The notes under the pieces were generated by a model that was not told where the DNA came from, ran no database searches, and was given only the letters and a program-made list of their open reading frames with translations. A DNA stretch of 15,561 bases, from the NCBI GenBank assembly GCA_050331095.1, contig JBHJHE010000058.1, positions 1 to 15,561 of the forward strand, written 5' to 3'. This document shows positions 5,553-14,004 of this stretch, piece by piece (the first letter of the stretch is position 1; each line of letters opens with the position of its first letter). The stretch comes from MED-G105 sp050331095. GTDB taxonomy: Bacteria; Pseudomonadota; Alphaproteobacteria; Caulobacterales; Parvularculaceae. The translations under genes and the position numbers were made by a program.

Positions 5553-6779
5553 ATGCCGCATGTATCCGCGCGCCGGCCCGGTCGCGCACGGGCGTTGAGC
5601 GTTTCTCACACCGGATGGACCCCAACTCGATGGACCAGCGCGAGGATGATCGTCCTGATCGCCGCGGCGTTCGCGGCGGCGGTTCTCGCGGCCGCGGCGG
5701 CCAGCCCCGCCCACGCCGGCGGTCCCGGCTACGGCTACGGGTATGGTTACGGCAAGCGCTTCCACGGCCACCACGGATTTCGCCATAGCGGCTATCGCCG
5801 CGGGTACCGGCGAGGCTATCGCCGCGGCCGGGGCATCGGCCCGGGCGAGGCGGCGCTGATCGGGGCCGGCGTCCTCGGCGGCATCATCATCATCGACCGC
5901 GCGATCGAGCGCCGGGCCCGGCGCGAGGCCTACTACCGCACGCGCTACGCCTATCCGGACCGGTTCGACGATCGCGCTTACTATGACGAGCTCGACCGCT
6001 ACGACGCTTATCGCCGCGAGCGCGCGGCCCGCGAGCGGGCGTTCGGCGCCGAGCGCGAGCGGTTCGACGACGAGCGGGCGCGCTTCGAAGACGAGCGCCT
6101 GTTGCTCGAGGAGGAGCGCCTGCGCATCGACGAAGAACGTCAGCGGATCGAGGCCCGCCGTCGCCAGCTCGAAGCCTCTCGCCGGGCGTTCGAGGACGAC
6201 CAGCGCGCCTTCGAGCGCGACCGCCGACGCTACGACGCCCGCCCGCGCTCGGCGCCGGCTGCGCCCGCCAGCCCGCCGCCTTCCAGCCCGGCGCCCGATG
6301 CGCTCCCGGAGATTGAAGGCCGCGACGTGCCCGATTCGCCGATCAACCCCGTGCCGCCGCAACCCGACTTCGACGATCCGCTCGACGGCGAGCTGCTCGG
6401 CGCGGCGGAGCGCGTGACGCCGGGCTCCACGGCGGCGTTCACGCTCGCCAACCTCGACGCGCCGCAAACGCCGTCGGCGTCGCGCGCGACGCGTGCGTCC
6501 GCGCCAGCGCGCGCCTCTACGCCAGCGCGCGACGACGCCGATCCCGCGCGCGTGCGCCAGGCTTACGCCGCCTGCGCCGCCGAGACGCGCCGGGCCGCCG
6601 TCGCCGAAGGCCTCAGCGTGGCCCTGCCGGGCGATCCGCGCGCTGCGGCGCCCGTGGGCGGCGACGTCTACCGCCTGACGGCGTCGTTCACCGCGAGCGG
6701 CCGCGACGGCGCGATGGTCCGCCGCGAAATGCGCTGCGAGGCCGACGCGGCCGGCGTTCTCTTCCTGGAGATCGTCTAG
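5553..6779 (+). CDS. Exported coiled-coil protein of unknown function
   Basis: ATG 5553 is preferred because AAGGAG lies 8 bases upstream; ATG 5547 is only 2 bases from it. The 408-residue product has an Arg-rich leader, then a hydrophobic export segment IVLIAAAFAAAVLAAAAASPAHA (about residues 33-55) ending in AHA, a signal-peptidase I type site. A Gly/Tyr-repeat tract (GYGYGYGYGK) and a Tyr/Arg repeat (YRRGYRRGYRRG) follow. Next come a second hydrophobic stretch ALIGAGVLGGIIIID (about 107-122), a long charged Glu/Arg coiled coil (about 150-230), a Pro/Ala-rich linker, and a C-terminal domain of about 85 residues with three Cys. The layout suggests an envelope structural protein. I recognise no named domain. 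The opposite strand also has a long open frame, but it is an artefact of the GC content. Confidence 0.75.
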   Translation: MPHVSARRPGRARALSVSHTGWTPTRWTSARMIVLIAAAFAAAVLAAAAASPAHAGGPGYGYGYGYGKRFHGHHGFRHSGYRRGYRRGYRRGRGIGPGEAALIGAGVLGGIIIIDRAIERRARREAYYRTRYAYPDRFDDRAYYDELDRYDAYRRERAARERAFGAERERFDDERARFEDERLLLEEERLRIDEERQRIEARRRQLEASRRAFEDDQRAFERDRRRYDARPRSAPAAPASPPPSSPAPDALPEIEGRDVPDSPINPVPPQPDFDDPLDGELLGAAERVTPGSTAAFTLANLDAPQTPSASRATRASAPARASTPARDDADPARVRQAYAACAAETRRAAVAEGLSVALPGDPRAAAPVGGDVYRLTASFTASGRDGAMVRREMRCEADAAGVLFLEIV

Positions 6780-6807
6780 CCGCCTTCGCGCCTGCGGGAA
6801 GTTTCGC

Positions 6808-6836
6808 GTGACCGCGGCGGGGGGCTTTGGTATCGC
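6808..6836 (+). promoter_or_regulatory. Candidate ileS promoter
   Basis: GTGACC (6808-6813) and TATCGC (6831-6836) are separated by 17 bases and lie 56 bases before ATG 6892. The match to consensus is partial. Confidence 0.35.
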
Positions 6837-6851
6837 GGGCGCTTGCGAAAC

Positions 6852-6871
6852 GGCGGCGCATCGGCGCCGCC
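6852..6871 (+). promoter_or_regulatory. Hairpin in the ileS leader
   Basis: A perfect 8-bp GC stem (GGCGGCGC with GCGCCGCC) closes an ATCG tetraloop and ends 20 bases before ATG 6892. It has no T-run, so it is not a terminator. It may influence translation initiation or mRNA stability. Confidence 0.3.
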
Positions 6872-6891
6872 CGACGAGACGAACCGGCGCG

Positions 6892-9800
6892 ATGGCGAAG
6901 CCCGAAGACACTGAGAGCGCGGACAGCGGCGTCGACTACAAGTCGACGCTGTTCCTGCCGCAGACGGATTTTCCGATGCGCGCGGGTCTGCCGAAACGCG
7001 AGCCGCAATGGCTTGAGCGATGGGCGCGGATGGGCATGTACGCCCGCCTGCGCGAGGCGGCGGCGGGCCAGGAGAAGTACATCCTCCACGACGGCCAGCC
7101 CTACGCCAACGGCCATCTCCATATGGGCCACGCCTTCAACAAGATCCTCAAGGATCTCGTCGTCCGCTCACGACAGATGCTGGGCTTCGACGCGAATTAC
7201 GTTCCCGGCTGGGACTGCCATGGCCTGCCGATCGAGTGGAAGGTCGAGGAGGCGTTCCGCGAAAAGGGCCGGGCGAAGCGCGACGTGCCGACGGCGGAGT
7301 TCCGCGCCGCCTGCCGCGACTACGCCGCCAAATGGATCGACGTGCAGCGCGAGGAGTTCAAGCGCTACGGCGTCGAGGGCGACTGGGACGATCCCTATAC
7401 GACGATGAAGTTCGCCAGCGAGGCGGCGATCGTGCGCGAGTTCTTCAAGCTCGTCGACAAGGGCCTCGTCTATCGCGGCTCGAAACCGGTGATGTGGAGC
7501 CCCGTCGAACAGACGGCCCTCGCGGAAGCCGAGATCGAATACCACGATCATCAGTCCACGACGATCTGGGTGAAGTTTCCGGTCCGGGCGGCTCTAAATT
7601 CAAGAACGTCTCAAGGTTCGCGCGGTCATTTGATCGGGGCGCACGTCGTCATCTGGACGACGACCCCGTGGACGATCCCCGCCAACAGAGCGATCTGTTA
7701 CGGGCCAGAACTGAGATACGGCCTATACGAAGTAACAAAGATGAGAAGCGATCTCGAGTTCCAGCCGTGGTCGAAGCCGGGAGATCGACTCATCCTTGCG
7801 GACAATCTAGCGGAAAGCGTTCAAGAAGCCGGTCTTATCGCTGAATGGCGGCGCATCGAGGACGTCGATCCGCGAGGCCTATTCTGCAAACACCCGCTCA
7901 ACGGCTTTGCAGGCGGCTACACGTTCGATGTGCCGCTTTATCCGGGCGATCACGTAACGGACGAAGCGGGTACGGGTTTCGTCCACACTGCGCCGGGTCA
8001 CGGGCTCGAAGACTACAATATCTGGATCGAGCGACATCTACCGACAACCGACACACCGGTCGATGATATCCCCAACGCAAACCAAGAAAACTTGCGCCAC
8101 CGCAGAGAAATTGCGCGCGATATCCCCCATACGATCGACGGCCTTGGCGCCTACACGGAGGACGCGCCGGGCTTCGTCGGCGAACAGGTGATCGTCACCG
8201 AAGGCAAAAAGAAGGGCAAGGACGGCGGCGCCAACAAGAAGGTGATCGAGCAATTGATCGCCCACGACGCGTTGCTCGCCCGCGGCCGCTTGACCCACTC
8301 CTATCCCCATTCCTGGCGCTCCAAGGCGCCGGTGATCTTCCGCAACACGCCGCAGTGGTTCGTCGCCCTGGGCGCCGCCGGGACCGGCGGCTTGCGGGAC
8401 GCCGCGCTTGGCGAAATCGACAAGACCGCGTTCACGCCCGCCGGCGGGCGCAACCGCATCCGCGCCATGGTGGAAGGCCGGCCGGACTGGCTCGTCTCGC
8501 GCCAGCGCGCCTGGGGCGTGCCGCTGGCGATCTTCGCCGACCGGAACGGCGAGCCGCTCAACGACCCGGCCGTGAACGAACGGATCCTCGCCGCCGTCGA
8601 GGCGCGGGGCGCCGACGCCTGGTTCGACACGCCCGCGCAAGAGTTCCTCGGCGACGCCTACAGCGCCAATGAGTACGAAAAAGTCGACGACATTCTCGAC
8701 GTCTGGTTCGATTCCGGCTCGACCCACGCCTTCTGCCTCGAAGCGCGCGACGATCTTCGTTCGCCTGCGGATCTTTACCTCGAAGGCTCCGACCAGCATC
8801 GCGGCTGGTTTCAGTCCTCGCTCCTGCAAAGCTGCGGCACCCGCGGTCGCGCGCCGTTCAAGGGCGTTCTGACCCACGGCTTCGTCCTCGACGAGGAGGG
8901 GCGCAAAATGTCGAAGTCCCTCGGCAACGTCGTCGATCCGGCGAAGATCATCAATCAGTACGGGGCGGACATCCTTCGCATCTGGACGGCGAGCTCGGAC
9001 TATTCCGACGACTTGCGCATCGGCGACGAGATCGTCGGCTCCGCCGTCGACGCCTATCGCAAACTGCGCAACACCCTGAAATATCTCCTCGGCGCGCTTG
9101 ACGGCTTCAGCGCCGCCGAGGCCGTGCCGCCCGCCGACATGCCGGCGCTCGAGCGCCTCGTCCTCCATCGCCTGGCGTTGTTGGACGCGGAGGTGCGCGA
9201 CGGCTACGCCGCGTTCGACTTCAAGGGCGTCTGGCGCAGCGGCTTCGAGTTCTGTTCGGCCGATCTCTCCGCGTTCTATCTCGACGTGCGAAAAGACGCG
9301 CTCTACTGCGATCGTCCGGACGCGCTGCGTCGGCGCGCCGCGCGCACGGTGATGGACCTCGCCTTCGAGCGCATCGTGGCCTGGCTCGCGCCGATCGCGG
9401 TCTTCACCGCCGAGGAGGCGTTCCTCGCCCGCCGCGGCCTCGCCGTCGACGAGGCGGACCCGACTTTGTCCGTTCACCTCACTACGTTTCCGGAGACGCC
9501 GGCAGAGTGGCGCGACGACGCCCTCGCCGAGCGTTGGGCGGCGCTGCGGCGCGCGCGGCGCGTCGTCAACGGCGCGCTCGAGGCGGCGCGGCGCGACAAG
9601 CTGATCGGCGCCGGGCTCGAGGCCGCGCCGACGGTCTATGCGGAGGACCCCGCCCTCGCCGAACTTCTTGAGGCGACCAACGAGGCCGGCGACGGGCTCG
9701 CCGAGTTGTTCATCACCTCGCACGCCGACGTCGAGCGCGGCGCGGGACCGGCGGAGGCGTTCCGCCTCGACGACGTCGCCGGGCTCGCTGTCGTTATCCG

Positions 9801-9942
9801 AAAGGCGACGGCCGACAAATGCGCGCGCTGCTGGCGTTACGTGGCGGACGTCGGCGCGGCGCCGGGCCACCCCACGGCCTGCGCGCGTTGCGCCGACGCC
9901 GCCGACGCGGCGTTCGCCAGGCAAGAAAAAGGCGCGGCGTGA
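6892..9942 (+). CDS. ileS: Isoleucyl-tRNA synthetase
   Basis: Charges tRNA-Ile with isoleucine and edits misactivated valine. The 1016-residue product has the class I motifs: PYANGHLHMGH with HMGH at 77-80, VPGWDCHGLPIEWKVE, and KMSKS at 672-676. The CP1 editing domain includes VIWTTTPWTIPANRAI and GTGFVHTAPGHGLEDY. The domain after KMSKS binds the anticodon, and a C-terminal zinc finger uses C977/C980 and C997/C1000. ATG 6892 is chosen because the upstream residues in frame are not family-like; a GTG at 6808 is the longer alternative. Codons 234 to about 410 (7591-8120) differ sharply from the rest in codon usage, with five AGA and five CTA codons that I do not see elsewhere in the gene, suggesting a recombined segment. 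The stop overlaps the lspA GTG by 4 bases. Confidence 0.97.
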   Translation: MAKPEDTESADSGVDYKSTLFLPQTDFPMRAGLPKREPQWLERWARMGMYARLREAAAGQEKYILHDGQPYANGHLHMGHAFNKILKDLVVRSRQMLGFDANYVPGWDCHGLPIEWKVEEAFREKGRAKRDVPTAEFRAACRDYAAKWIDVQREEFKRYGVEGDWDDPYTTMKFASEAAIVREFFKLVDKGLVYRGSKPVMWSPVEQTALAEAEIEYHDHQSTTIWVKFPVRAALNSRTSQGSRGHLIGAHVVIWTTTPWTIPANRAICYGPELRYGLYEVTKMRSDLEFQPWSKPGDRLILADNLAESVQEAGLIAEWRRIEDVDPRGLFCKHPLNGFAGGYTFDVPLYPGDHVTDEAGTGFVHTAPGHGLEDYNIWIERHLPTTDTPVDDIPNANQENLRHRREIARDIPHTIDGLGAYTEDAPGFVGEQVIVTEGKKKGKDGGANKKVIEQLIAHDALLARGRLTHSYPHSWRSKAPVIFRNTPQWFVALGAAGTGGLRDAALGEIDKTAFTPAGGRNRIRAMVEGRPDWLVSRQRAWGVPLAIFADRNGEPLNDPAVNERILAAVEARGADAWFDTPAQEFLGDAYSANEYEKVDDILDVWFDSGSTHAFCLEARDDLRSPADLYLEGSDQHRGWFQSSLLQSCGTRGRAPFKGVLTHGFVLDEEGRKMSKSLGNVVDPAKIINQYGADILRIWTASSDYSDDLRIGDEIVGSAVDAYRKLRNTLKYLLGALDGFSAAEAVPPADMPALERLVLHRLALLDAEVRDGYAAFDFKGVWRSGFEFCSADLSAFYLDVRKDALYCDRPDALRRRAARTVMDLAFERIVAWLAPIAVFTAEEAFLARRGLAVDEADPTLSVHLTTFPETPAEWRDDALAERWAALRRARRVVNGALEAARRDKLIGAGLEAAPTVYAEDPALAELLEATNEAGDGLAELFITSHADVERGAGPAEAFRLDDVAGLAVVIRKATADKCARCWRYVADVGAAPGHPTACARCADAADAAFARQEKGAA

Positions 9943-10538
9943 CGGCGGCGTTGCGCGAGTGGCTCGCGGCGGCGCGGGGCAACCCGCTGTTTCCCTTGGC
10001 GCTCGCCGGCGCCGGGCTCGTCGCCGTCGTCGACCAGCTCTCCAAGGCCTGGATCCTACACGGGATCGACCTGCCGGGCCGCGCCGTCCCGTGCGCGCGC
10101 GAGCCGCGGCTCGACTGCCCGCAGATCCACGTCGCGCCGTTTTTCGACCTCACCTATGTGGAGAACCGCGGCGCGAGCTTCGGCGTGCTCGCCGGCGGAC
10201 TGGCGAGCCGCGTGTTCCTGTCGCTACTCAGCGTCGTGATCGTCGGGTTTCTTGTGGCCTGGCTCGCGCGCCTTCGGCGTCGGCTTGCGGCGGGGGCGGT
10301 GGCGTTGATCGCCGGCGGCGCGCTCGGCAATCTGTACGACCGGGTCGCCTACGGCCACGTCGTTGATTTTTTGGACTTTTCCGGGCTTGGATTCCCGTGG
10401 GTGTTCAACGTCGCCGATGCGGCGATCAATGTCGGGGTCGGGTTATTATTGCTCGACGCCTGGCTTTATCGGGAGCAGACGCCGCAGGCGGGCGACGAGG
10501 CCGCGGCGGCCAAAGGTCAGGGCGGGGGCGCGCTATGA
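9939..10538 (+). CDS. lspA: Lipoprotein signal peptidase (signal peptidase II)
   Basis: Inner-membrane aspartyl protease that cleaves prolipoprotein signal peptides. GTG 9939 overlaps the ileS stop (GTGA) and gives a 199-residue protein of slightly more than usual length. Hallmarks are VVDQLSK (Asp32) in the first helix, YVENRGASFGVL, GGALGNLYDRVAYGHVVDF with catalytic Asp143, and FNVADAAINVG with catalytic Asp160. Four transmembrane helices are visible. The loop before YVENRG is extended and has two Cys (C52, C60), which may form a periplasmic disulfide. The C-terminal tail is Ala/Gly-rich and dispensable-looking. Its stop overlaps the next ATG by 4 bases (ATGA), and that next gene encodes a lipoprotein, a probable substrate. 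Confidence 0.95.
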   Translation: MTAALREWLAAARGNPLFPLALAGAGLVAVVDQLSKAWILHGIDLPGRAVPCAREPRLDCPQIHVAPFFDLTYVENRGASFGVLAGGLASRVFLSLLSVVIVGFLVAWLARLRRRLAAGAVALIAGGALGNLYDRVAYGHVVDFLDFSGLGFPWVFNVADAAINVGVGLLLLDAWLYREQTPQAGDEAAAAKGQGGGAL

Positions 10539-11158
10539 CGATGGAGAAGGCGATGTCGAAAGCAGCAGGCGGCCGCGCGGCCGCATCGAAAATCTTTCTG
10601 TACGGAGGGCGCGTCGCCGCGCTGGCGATCGGGGCCGTCGCCCTGTCGCTCGCGTCGGGCTGCTCGGGCTTCGGCGCGGCCCTCGGGGGCGGCAAGAACC
10701 CGCCTGACGAGTTTGCGATCGCGACCCGCGCGCCGCTCGTCGTGCCGCCCGATTTTGCGCTGCGGCCGCCGCGCCCGGGCGAGGCTCGCCCGCAGGAGCG
10801 CTCCGCCTCCGACCGCGCCCAGCAAGTGCTCCTCGGCGATGCGAACGCCGCCCCGCCCAGCACCGGCGAACAGGTTCTCCTCCAGAAAGTCGGCGCTTTC
10901 GAAGCCAACCCGAACATCCGCGAGACCCTCGACGCGGAGAACGGCAAACGCGCCGAGAAAGAAGCGAGCTTCGCGAATCAATTGATGTTCTGGCAGTTCC
11001 TGGACGGCGAGGTGGACGACAGCGCCGCCCCGCTCCAGGTGGACGATCCCGCCGCCTGGCTCGCCGCGCGCGAGAAGGCGATCAAGGCCGTCACGGGCGA
11101 AGAGGGCGAGGTTGAAATCAAGAAAGATCGAGCGCTGGGCCTGCCGGGCATTTTCTAA
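10535..11158 (+). CDS. DUF3035 (BamF-type) outer-membrane lipoprotein
   Basis: The 207-residue product has an N-terminal lipoprotein signal: basic n-region, hydrophobic VAALAIGAVALSL, and a lipobox-like ASGC giving a lipidated Cys. After it comes GGGKNPPDEFAIATRAPLVVPPDF, the PDEF and RAPLxxPPDF signature of the DUF3035 family. That motif resembles the one in BamC. From memory the family includes the alphaproteobacterial BAM-complex subunit BamF, which assists beta-barrel insertion into the outer membrane. The rest is polar with predicted helices (SDRAQQVLL, a Phe/Trp patch NQLMFWQFLDGE) and the end RALGLPGIF. ATG 10535 overlaps the lspA stop; ATG 10553, with GGAG 6 bases upstream, is an equally good start. 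lspA directly upstream fits with lipoprotein processing. Confidence 0.85.
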   Translation: MTMEKAMSKAAGGRAAASKIFLYGGRVAALAIGAVALSLASGCSGFGAALGGGKNPPDEFAIATRAPLVVPPDFALRPPRPGEARPQERSASDRAQQVLLGDANAAPPSTGEQVLLQKVGAFEANPNIRETLDAENGKRAEKEASFANQLMFWQFLDGEVDDSAAPLQVDDPAAWLAAREKAIKAVTGEEGEVEIKKDRALGLPGIF

Positions 11159-11179
11159 GCGGCCGCGAGGGCGCGCGCG

Positions 11180-13039
11180 ATGACGGCTGCGCCCCTCTTC
11201 GCCCGCGCGGACGCCGCCCCGCGCCGGCGCGAGATCCGCCTTCTGCCGCCGGCGGCCGTCAACCGCATCGCCGCCGGCGAGGTGATCGAACGCCCTGCGG
11301 CGGCGGCGAAGGAACTGATCGAAAACAGCCTCGACGCCGACGCCCGCACGATCGATGTGGAGATCCGCGCCGGGGGCAAGGCGTTCCTGTCCGTCAGCGA
11401 CGACGGCGTCGGTCTGTCGCGCGAGGACCTGCTCATCGCCGTCGAACGTCACGCTACGTCGAAGCTTGCGGCGTGCGCCGACGGGGCGGTCGATCTCGAA
11501 AACATTTCAAGCCTCGGGTTCCGCGGCGAGGCGCTGCCGTCGATCGGCGCCGCCGCGAAGCTCGACATCGTCTCGCGCGCCCGCGCAGCGGCGGGAGCCG
11601 ACGGAAGCGCCTGGCGATTGTCCGTCCACGGCGGAGCCCGCGGCGAGCCCGCTCCGGCGGCGTTCAACGGGTGCGGCGCGCGCATTGAAGTGGCGGACCT
11701 TTTTTACGCGACGCCGGCGCGGCTGAAGTTCCTGAAGTCCGACGGGGCCGAGACGAGCGCCGTCTCCGAAGCGGTCAAACGCCTCGCCATGGCCCATCCG
11801 CAGACGGCGTTTTCCCTCACGTCGAACGGCCGGCGTCTCTTCGCCTATCCGGCCGAAGCGCCCGGCGAGGCGGGCTGGCTCGCCCGCGTCGGCCGCGTCA
11901 TGGGCCGCGATTTCGAAGCGAACGCGCTCCCGATCGATGCGACGCGCGAGGACTTGACGCTGAAAGGCTTCGCCGGTCTGCCGACGTTCAATCGCGGCCT
12001 GCCGGACAAGCAGTTTCTGTTCGTCAACGGACGGCCCGTGCGCGATCGCTTGCTCGTTGGCGCGCTGCGCGGCGCCTACGCCGATTTTCTCGCGCGCGAT
12101 CGCCATCCTGCGGCGGCGTTGTTCCTTGAGGTTCCGCCGGCGCTCGTCGACGTCAACGTCCATCCGGCGAAGACCGAGGTGCGGTTCCGCGAGCCGGGGC
12201 TCGTGCGGGGGCTGATCGTCGGCGCCCTGCGCCACGCCCTCGCCGAGGCCGGGCACCGCGCCTCGACGACGGTCGCCGACTTCGCCCTGGGCCGCATGCG
12301 CGCCGAAGCGGCGCCTGCGTCCGCATCGCCGTTCCGGCGTCCATCGGCGGGGCTCGGCGCTCGCGAACGGGCGTTCGCCTTCCAGTCCGGCTTCGACGCC
12401 GCGCCGTCCGCGCGCGCCGAAGCGCCGGCCCGCGACGACGATGACGCAGAGCCGGCGAACCACCCCCTTGGCGCGGCGCGCGCGCAACTCCATGAGACCT
12501 ACATCGTCGCGCAAACGGCCGACGGGCTCGTCATCGTCGAGCAGCATGCGGCTCATGAGCGGCTGGTCTATGAAGAGATGAAGGCGGCGCTCGCCGCCGG
12601 CGGCGTCGCGCGCCAGGCGCTCCTGATCCCCGAGGTCGTGGAGCTCGACGAAGACGCCGCCGCGCGCGTCGCCGCCCGCGCCGAGGAGTTCGCCGAACTC
12701 GGCCTTGTCCTTGAGCCCTTCGGCGACGGCGCGGTCGTCGTGCGCGAAACGCCGGGCTTGCTCGGGCGCGCCGACGTCGACGCGCGCGTGAAGCGCCTCG
12801 CCGACGACCTGACGGAGTTCGGCGAGGGCCACGCCTTGAAGGAGCGCCTCGAAGAAGTCTGCTCGTCCATGGCCTGTCGCGGTTCTGTGCGCGCCGGGCG
12901 CCGTCTGAACGCCGACGAAATGAACGCGCTTCTGCGGCGGATGGAGGCGACGCCCCATTCCGGCCAGTGCAATCACGGCCGGCCGACCTACGTCGAGCTC
13001 AAGCTGGCGGACGTCGAGCGTCTTTTCGGCCGACGTTAG
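11180..13039 (+). CDS. mutL: DNA mismatch repair protein MutL
   Basis: Couples mismatch recognition by MutS to strand incision. The 619-residue product has the GHKL ATPase N-terminus: AAGEVIERP, KELIENSLDA with catalytic Glu45 and Mg-binding Asn49, SVSDDGVGL, RHATSKL and LGFRGEALPSI. A transducer domain follows (FVNGRPVRDRLL, VDVNVHPAKTEVRF), then a variable Ala/Pro linker (about residues 375-430) and a C-terminal dimerisation domain. That domain carries EQHAAHERLVYE (454-465), the metal-binding endonuclease motif DQHA-x2-E-x4-E with Glu in place of the first Asp, plus ACRGSVRAG and GQCNHGRPT, the companion metal site. It is therefore of the endonuclease-bearing type rather than the E. coli type. 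It starts 21 bases after the lipoprotein gene, and its last 41 bases overlap the convergent LysR gene. Confidence 0.97.
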   Translation: MTAAPLFARADAAPRRREIRLLPPAAVNRIAAGEVIERPAAAAKELIENSLDADARTIDVEIRAGGKAFLSVSDDGVGLSREDLLIAVERHATSKLAACADGAVDLENISSLGFRGEALPSIGAAAKLDIVSRARAAAGADGSAWRLSVHGGARGEPAPAAFNGCGARIEVADLFYATPARLKFLKSDGAETSAVSEAVKRLAMAHPQTAFSLTSNGRRLFAYPAEAPGEAGWLARVGRVMGRDFEANALPIDATREDLTLKGFAGLPTFNRGLPDKQFLFVNGRPVRDRLLVGALRGAYADFLARDRHPAAALFLEVPPALVDVNVHPAKTEVRFREPGLVRGLIVGALRHALAEAGHRASTTVADFALGRMRAEAAPASASPFRRPSAGLGARERAFAFQSGFDAAPSARAEAPARDDDDAEPANHPLGAARAQLHETYIVAQTADGLVIVEQHAAHERLVYEEMKAALAAGGVARQALLIPEVVELDEDAAARVAARAEEFAELGLVLEPFGDGAVVVRETPGLLGRADVDARVKRLADDLTEFGEGHALKERLEEVCSSMACRGSVRAGRRLNADEMNALLRRMEATPHSGQCNHGRPTYVELKLADVERLFGRR

Positions 13040-13934
13040 CGCGCGTCGCGAAAAAACGCTCCGCGGCGAAGGCCTTCGCCACAGCGTCCATAAACGTCCG
13101 TATGCGCGGCGTGCAGCGCATATCGCCGTGGCAGAGGCACCAGACGTCCGTGCGGAAGCCCCTAATCGGCGGGCCGATCATCGTCAGACTGGCCGCGCGG
13201 CCGATAGGGACGGGCAGGGCGGCGCCGCCGACGCCGGCCGCCACGAGCGCCAGCATCGCCGTCGCCTGCGTCGTCCGGGCGACGGGCCCCCGGCCGCCCG
13301 ACCATTCCGTATACCAACGCTCCGCCGCGTTCGCGCCCAGCGCCTCGTCCCAAAGGATCCATGGGATCGCCTCCGGAGCGGCGTCGGCCGCGAGCGACGG
13401 CGCGACGAAAGGCGCATAGTCGACCGCGCCAACGCGCCGGCCGAACAGGGCCTCATCCGGCGCGTTGGAGAGGCGCACCGCCACGTCCGCCTCGCGCCGG
13501 GCGAGGTCTCGCGCGTCGTTAGACGGGTCAAGGACGACGCATGCTCCCGGCCGTTGCGCGGCGTACGTTGCTATGGCGCGAGACAGCGTCGGGGCGAGGC
13601 CGTCAACGGTCGTGACGATCAGCCGGCCGCTCCCGTCCCGCGCGGCGCCTTCTATCCGCTGGCGGAAGGCGCGCGCTGCGGTCTCGACGGCGTCGGCCTC
13701 CGGCGCCGCCGCGCGGGCCGCGTCCGTCGGCGCAAGGCCCGACGCCGTCGCCACGAACAGCGCGACGCCGGTTTTCCGCTCGATCCGCGCGAGCCGTCGC
13801 GCGACCGTCGTATGGCTGACGCCAAGGGCCCGAGCGGCGGCGAGAAGCGAGCCCCCGCGATAGGCGGCCAGGAAGTATCGCGCGTCGTCCCATTCCACTC
13901 GAGAAGTGTGCGGTTTTGCACGGCTATTGTCCAT
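12999..13934 (-). CDS. LysR-family transcriptional regulator, divergent from the dehalogenase gene
   Basis: A 311-residue regulator. The N-terminal helix-turn-helix (about residues 13-72) reads VEWDDARYFLAAYRGGSLLAAA followed by LGVSHTTVARRLARIERKTGVALF, the usual DNA-binding block. An effector-binding domain follows, with DGLAPTLSRAI, EADVAVRLSN, WILWDEALG and AAGVGGAALPVPIG. The effector is unknown. ATG 13934 lacks a clear ribosome-binding site; a GTG at 13898 (the V of VEWDD) would start exactly where family members usually begin. The 3' end overlaps mutL by 41 bases in the convergent direction. The start is 70 bases from the dehalogenase ATG on the other strand, the classic layout of a LysR gene with its target, so control of that enzyme is likely but unproven. 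Confidence 0.92.
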   Translation of the reverse strand: MDNSRAKPHTSRVEWDDARYFLAAYRGGSLLAAARALGVSHTTVARRLARIERKTGVALFVATASGLAPTDAARAAAPEADAVETAARAFRQRIEGAARDGSGRLIVTTVDGLAPTLSRAIATYAAQRPGACVVLDPSNDARDLARREADVAVRLSNAPDEALFGRRVGAVDYAPFVAPSLAADAAPEAIPWILWDEALGANAAERWYTEWSGGRGPVARTTQATAMLALVAAGVGGAALPVPIGRAASLTMIGPPIRGFRTDVWCLCHGDMRCTPRIRTFMDAVAKAFAAERFFATRANVGRKDARRPPA

Positions 13935-14004
13935 TTCCGGACGTGCCGCGCCGCGCGCATCGACGATAACACTGGCGATGACACATCAGACCGGAGCGTT
14001 CGCC

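Noticed and set aside
5481..6911. 476-codon minus-strand open frame opposite the coiled-coil protein
   Set aside because: It mirrors the codon structure of the plus-strand gene, which has a good ribosome-binding site and export signal. The translation is Arg/Ala/Val repeats typical of antisense frames in GC-rich DNA.
8038..9924. 628-codon minus-strand open frame inside ileS
   Set aside because: It lies fully within the catalytic and C-terminal part of ileS, whose motifs are unambiguous, and has no recognisable domain.
11507..12976. 489-codon minus-strand open frame inside mutL
   Set aside because: Antisense artefact of GC-rich codons within a gene with definite motifs.
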